Positions 14,707 to 14,923 of a DNA stretch of 14,923 bases are shown in pieces. This stretch comes from an uncultured Clostridia bacterium (lineage in GTDB: Bacteria > Bacillota > Clostridia > Christensenellales > Borkfalkiaceae). The notes beneath the pieces were generated by a model. That model saw only the letters and a list, made by a program, of their open reading frames with translations. It searched no databases and had not been told where the DNA came from. The stretch is taken from positions 1-14,923 of the forward strand of contig CAKQEE010000012.1 of assembly GCA_934230055.1 (NCBI GenBank). The letters run 5' to 3'. A program made the position numbers and the translations under genes. The first letter of the stretch is position 1, and every line of letters starts with the position of its first letter.

Positions 14707-14750
14707 AGTTGTATATCTCCTTTTTTAATATTTTTCGGGTGACGAAAGGA

Positions 14751-14923
14751 TTATAAAAATCTTTCGTCCTCGAAATAAAAGGTCTCGGCTTGCGCGCCGA
14801 GTTTTTCGGTAACGCGCCGATAAAATTTTTCAAAACCGTAATTTTCTATGGCGTAGTGCGGCATTATTATAACGCACTTTCCCGCTTCCACAAGCTCTTT
14901 TAACACGTGGTGCGGCATATCGG
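14751..14923 (-). CDS. Nif3/YqfO-like (DUF34) protein, C-terminal 56 codons only
   Basis: The frame is open from the window edge to a TAA at 14751. It begins DMPHHVLKELVEAG, then CVIIMPHYAIENYGFEKFYRRV, and ends FEDERFL. This resembles the C-terminus of Nif3-family proteins, where a segment like TG-D-x-K-H-H is followed by x-x-x-x-G-H-Y-x-T-E, with the His and Glu helping bind the dinuclear metal site; here the His-Tyr-Ala-Ile-Glu spacing is kept but Pro replaces the Gly. The following zinc-ribbon gene is the usual neighbour, which supports the call. Nif3 proteins are linked to GTP cyclohydrolase-like folds and their reaction is uncertain. With so little sequence the family is probable, not certain. 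Confidence 0.7.
   Translation of the reverse strand, partial: DMPHHVLKELVEAGKCVIIMPHYAIENYGFEKFYRRVTEKLGAQAETFYFEDERFL

Noticed and set aside
13975..14742. Phe-rich plus-strand frame of 255 codons
   Set aside because: It is antisense to the coiled-coil zinc-ribbon gene; the Phe/Leu richness is the complement of Lys/Glu codons.

Overview
The window reads as a housekeeping stretch of a Bacillota (Firmicutes) chromosome, most likely an uncultured Clostridia-type lineage. The evidence is the order ftsK/spoIIIE - rimO - pgsA - cinA - recA - rny, which recalls the Bacillus/Clostridium spoIIIE-pgsA-cinA-recA-rny neighbourhood, together with RNase Y, sigma-A-like promoters with 17-nt spacers, AGGAGG-type ribosome binding sites and a moderate, roughly balanced GC content. 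All ten genes I support are on the minus strand, so transcription runs from high to low coordinates. No tRNA, rRNA, CRISPR array, insertion sequence or phage gene is visible.

Layout in transcription order. (1) At the right edge is the last 56 codons of a Nif3/YqfO-like protein, followed by a coiled-coil C4 zinc-ribbon protein (COG1579 type) and a strong intrinsic terminator (13934-13967). (2) A good promoter (13776-13804) starts a compact operon: ftsK/spoIIIE (DNA translocase with a very long low-complexity linker), rimO (ribosomal protein S12 methylthiotransferase), pgsA (phosphatidylglycerophosphate synthase), cinA and recA. rimO/pgsA and pgsA/cinA overlap by 4 nt (ATGA), and cinA/recA are 6 nt apart. 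(3) rny (RNase Y) has its own near-consensus promoter just after recA and ends at a terminator (4156-4194). (4) dxs (isoprenoid MEP pathway) has a near-consensus promoter and is followed by an mscS-type mechanosensitive channel, which may be co-transcribed or use a weak promoter overlapped by a 15-nt palindrome. A wobble-containing intrinsic terminator follows mscS. (5) At the left edge is a secreted protein with a signal peptide, a GTG start and two copies of a diverged beta-rich domain. It runs out of the window.

Functionally the genes cover chromosome segregation and repair (FtsK, RecA), ribosome modification (RimO), mRNA decay (RNase Y), membrane lipid and isoprenoid precursors (PgsA, Dxs), NAD-related repair (CinA) and osmotic safety (MscS). 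I found no convincing new multi-gene system. The points most worth a second look are a CinA whose N-terminal domain has lost its signature motifs, an inverted repeat over the TTG start codon of ftsK, recA deep in an operon without a visible LexA box, a palindrome at the mscS promoter, competing hairpins after mscS, unusual residues in Dxs and FtsK, and the duplicated-domain secreted protein. No gene-free stretch exceeds 300 bases; the two longest gaps (1086-1344 and 13744-14004) hold the promoters and terminators listed.
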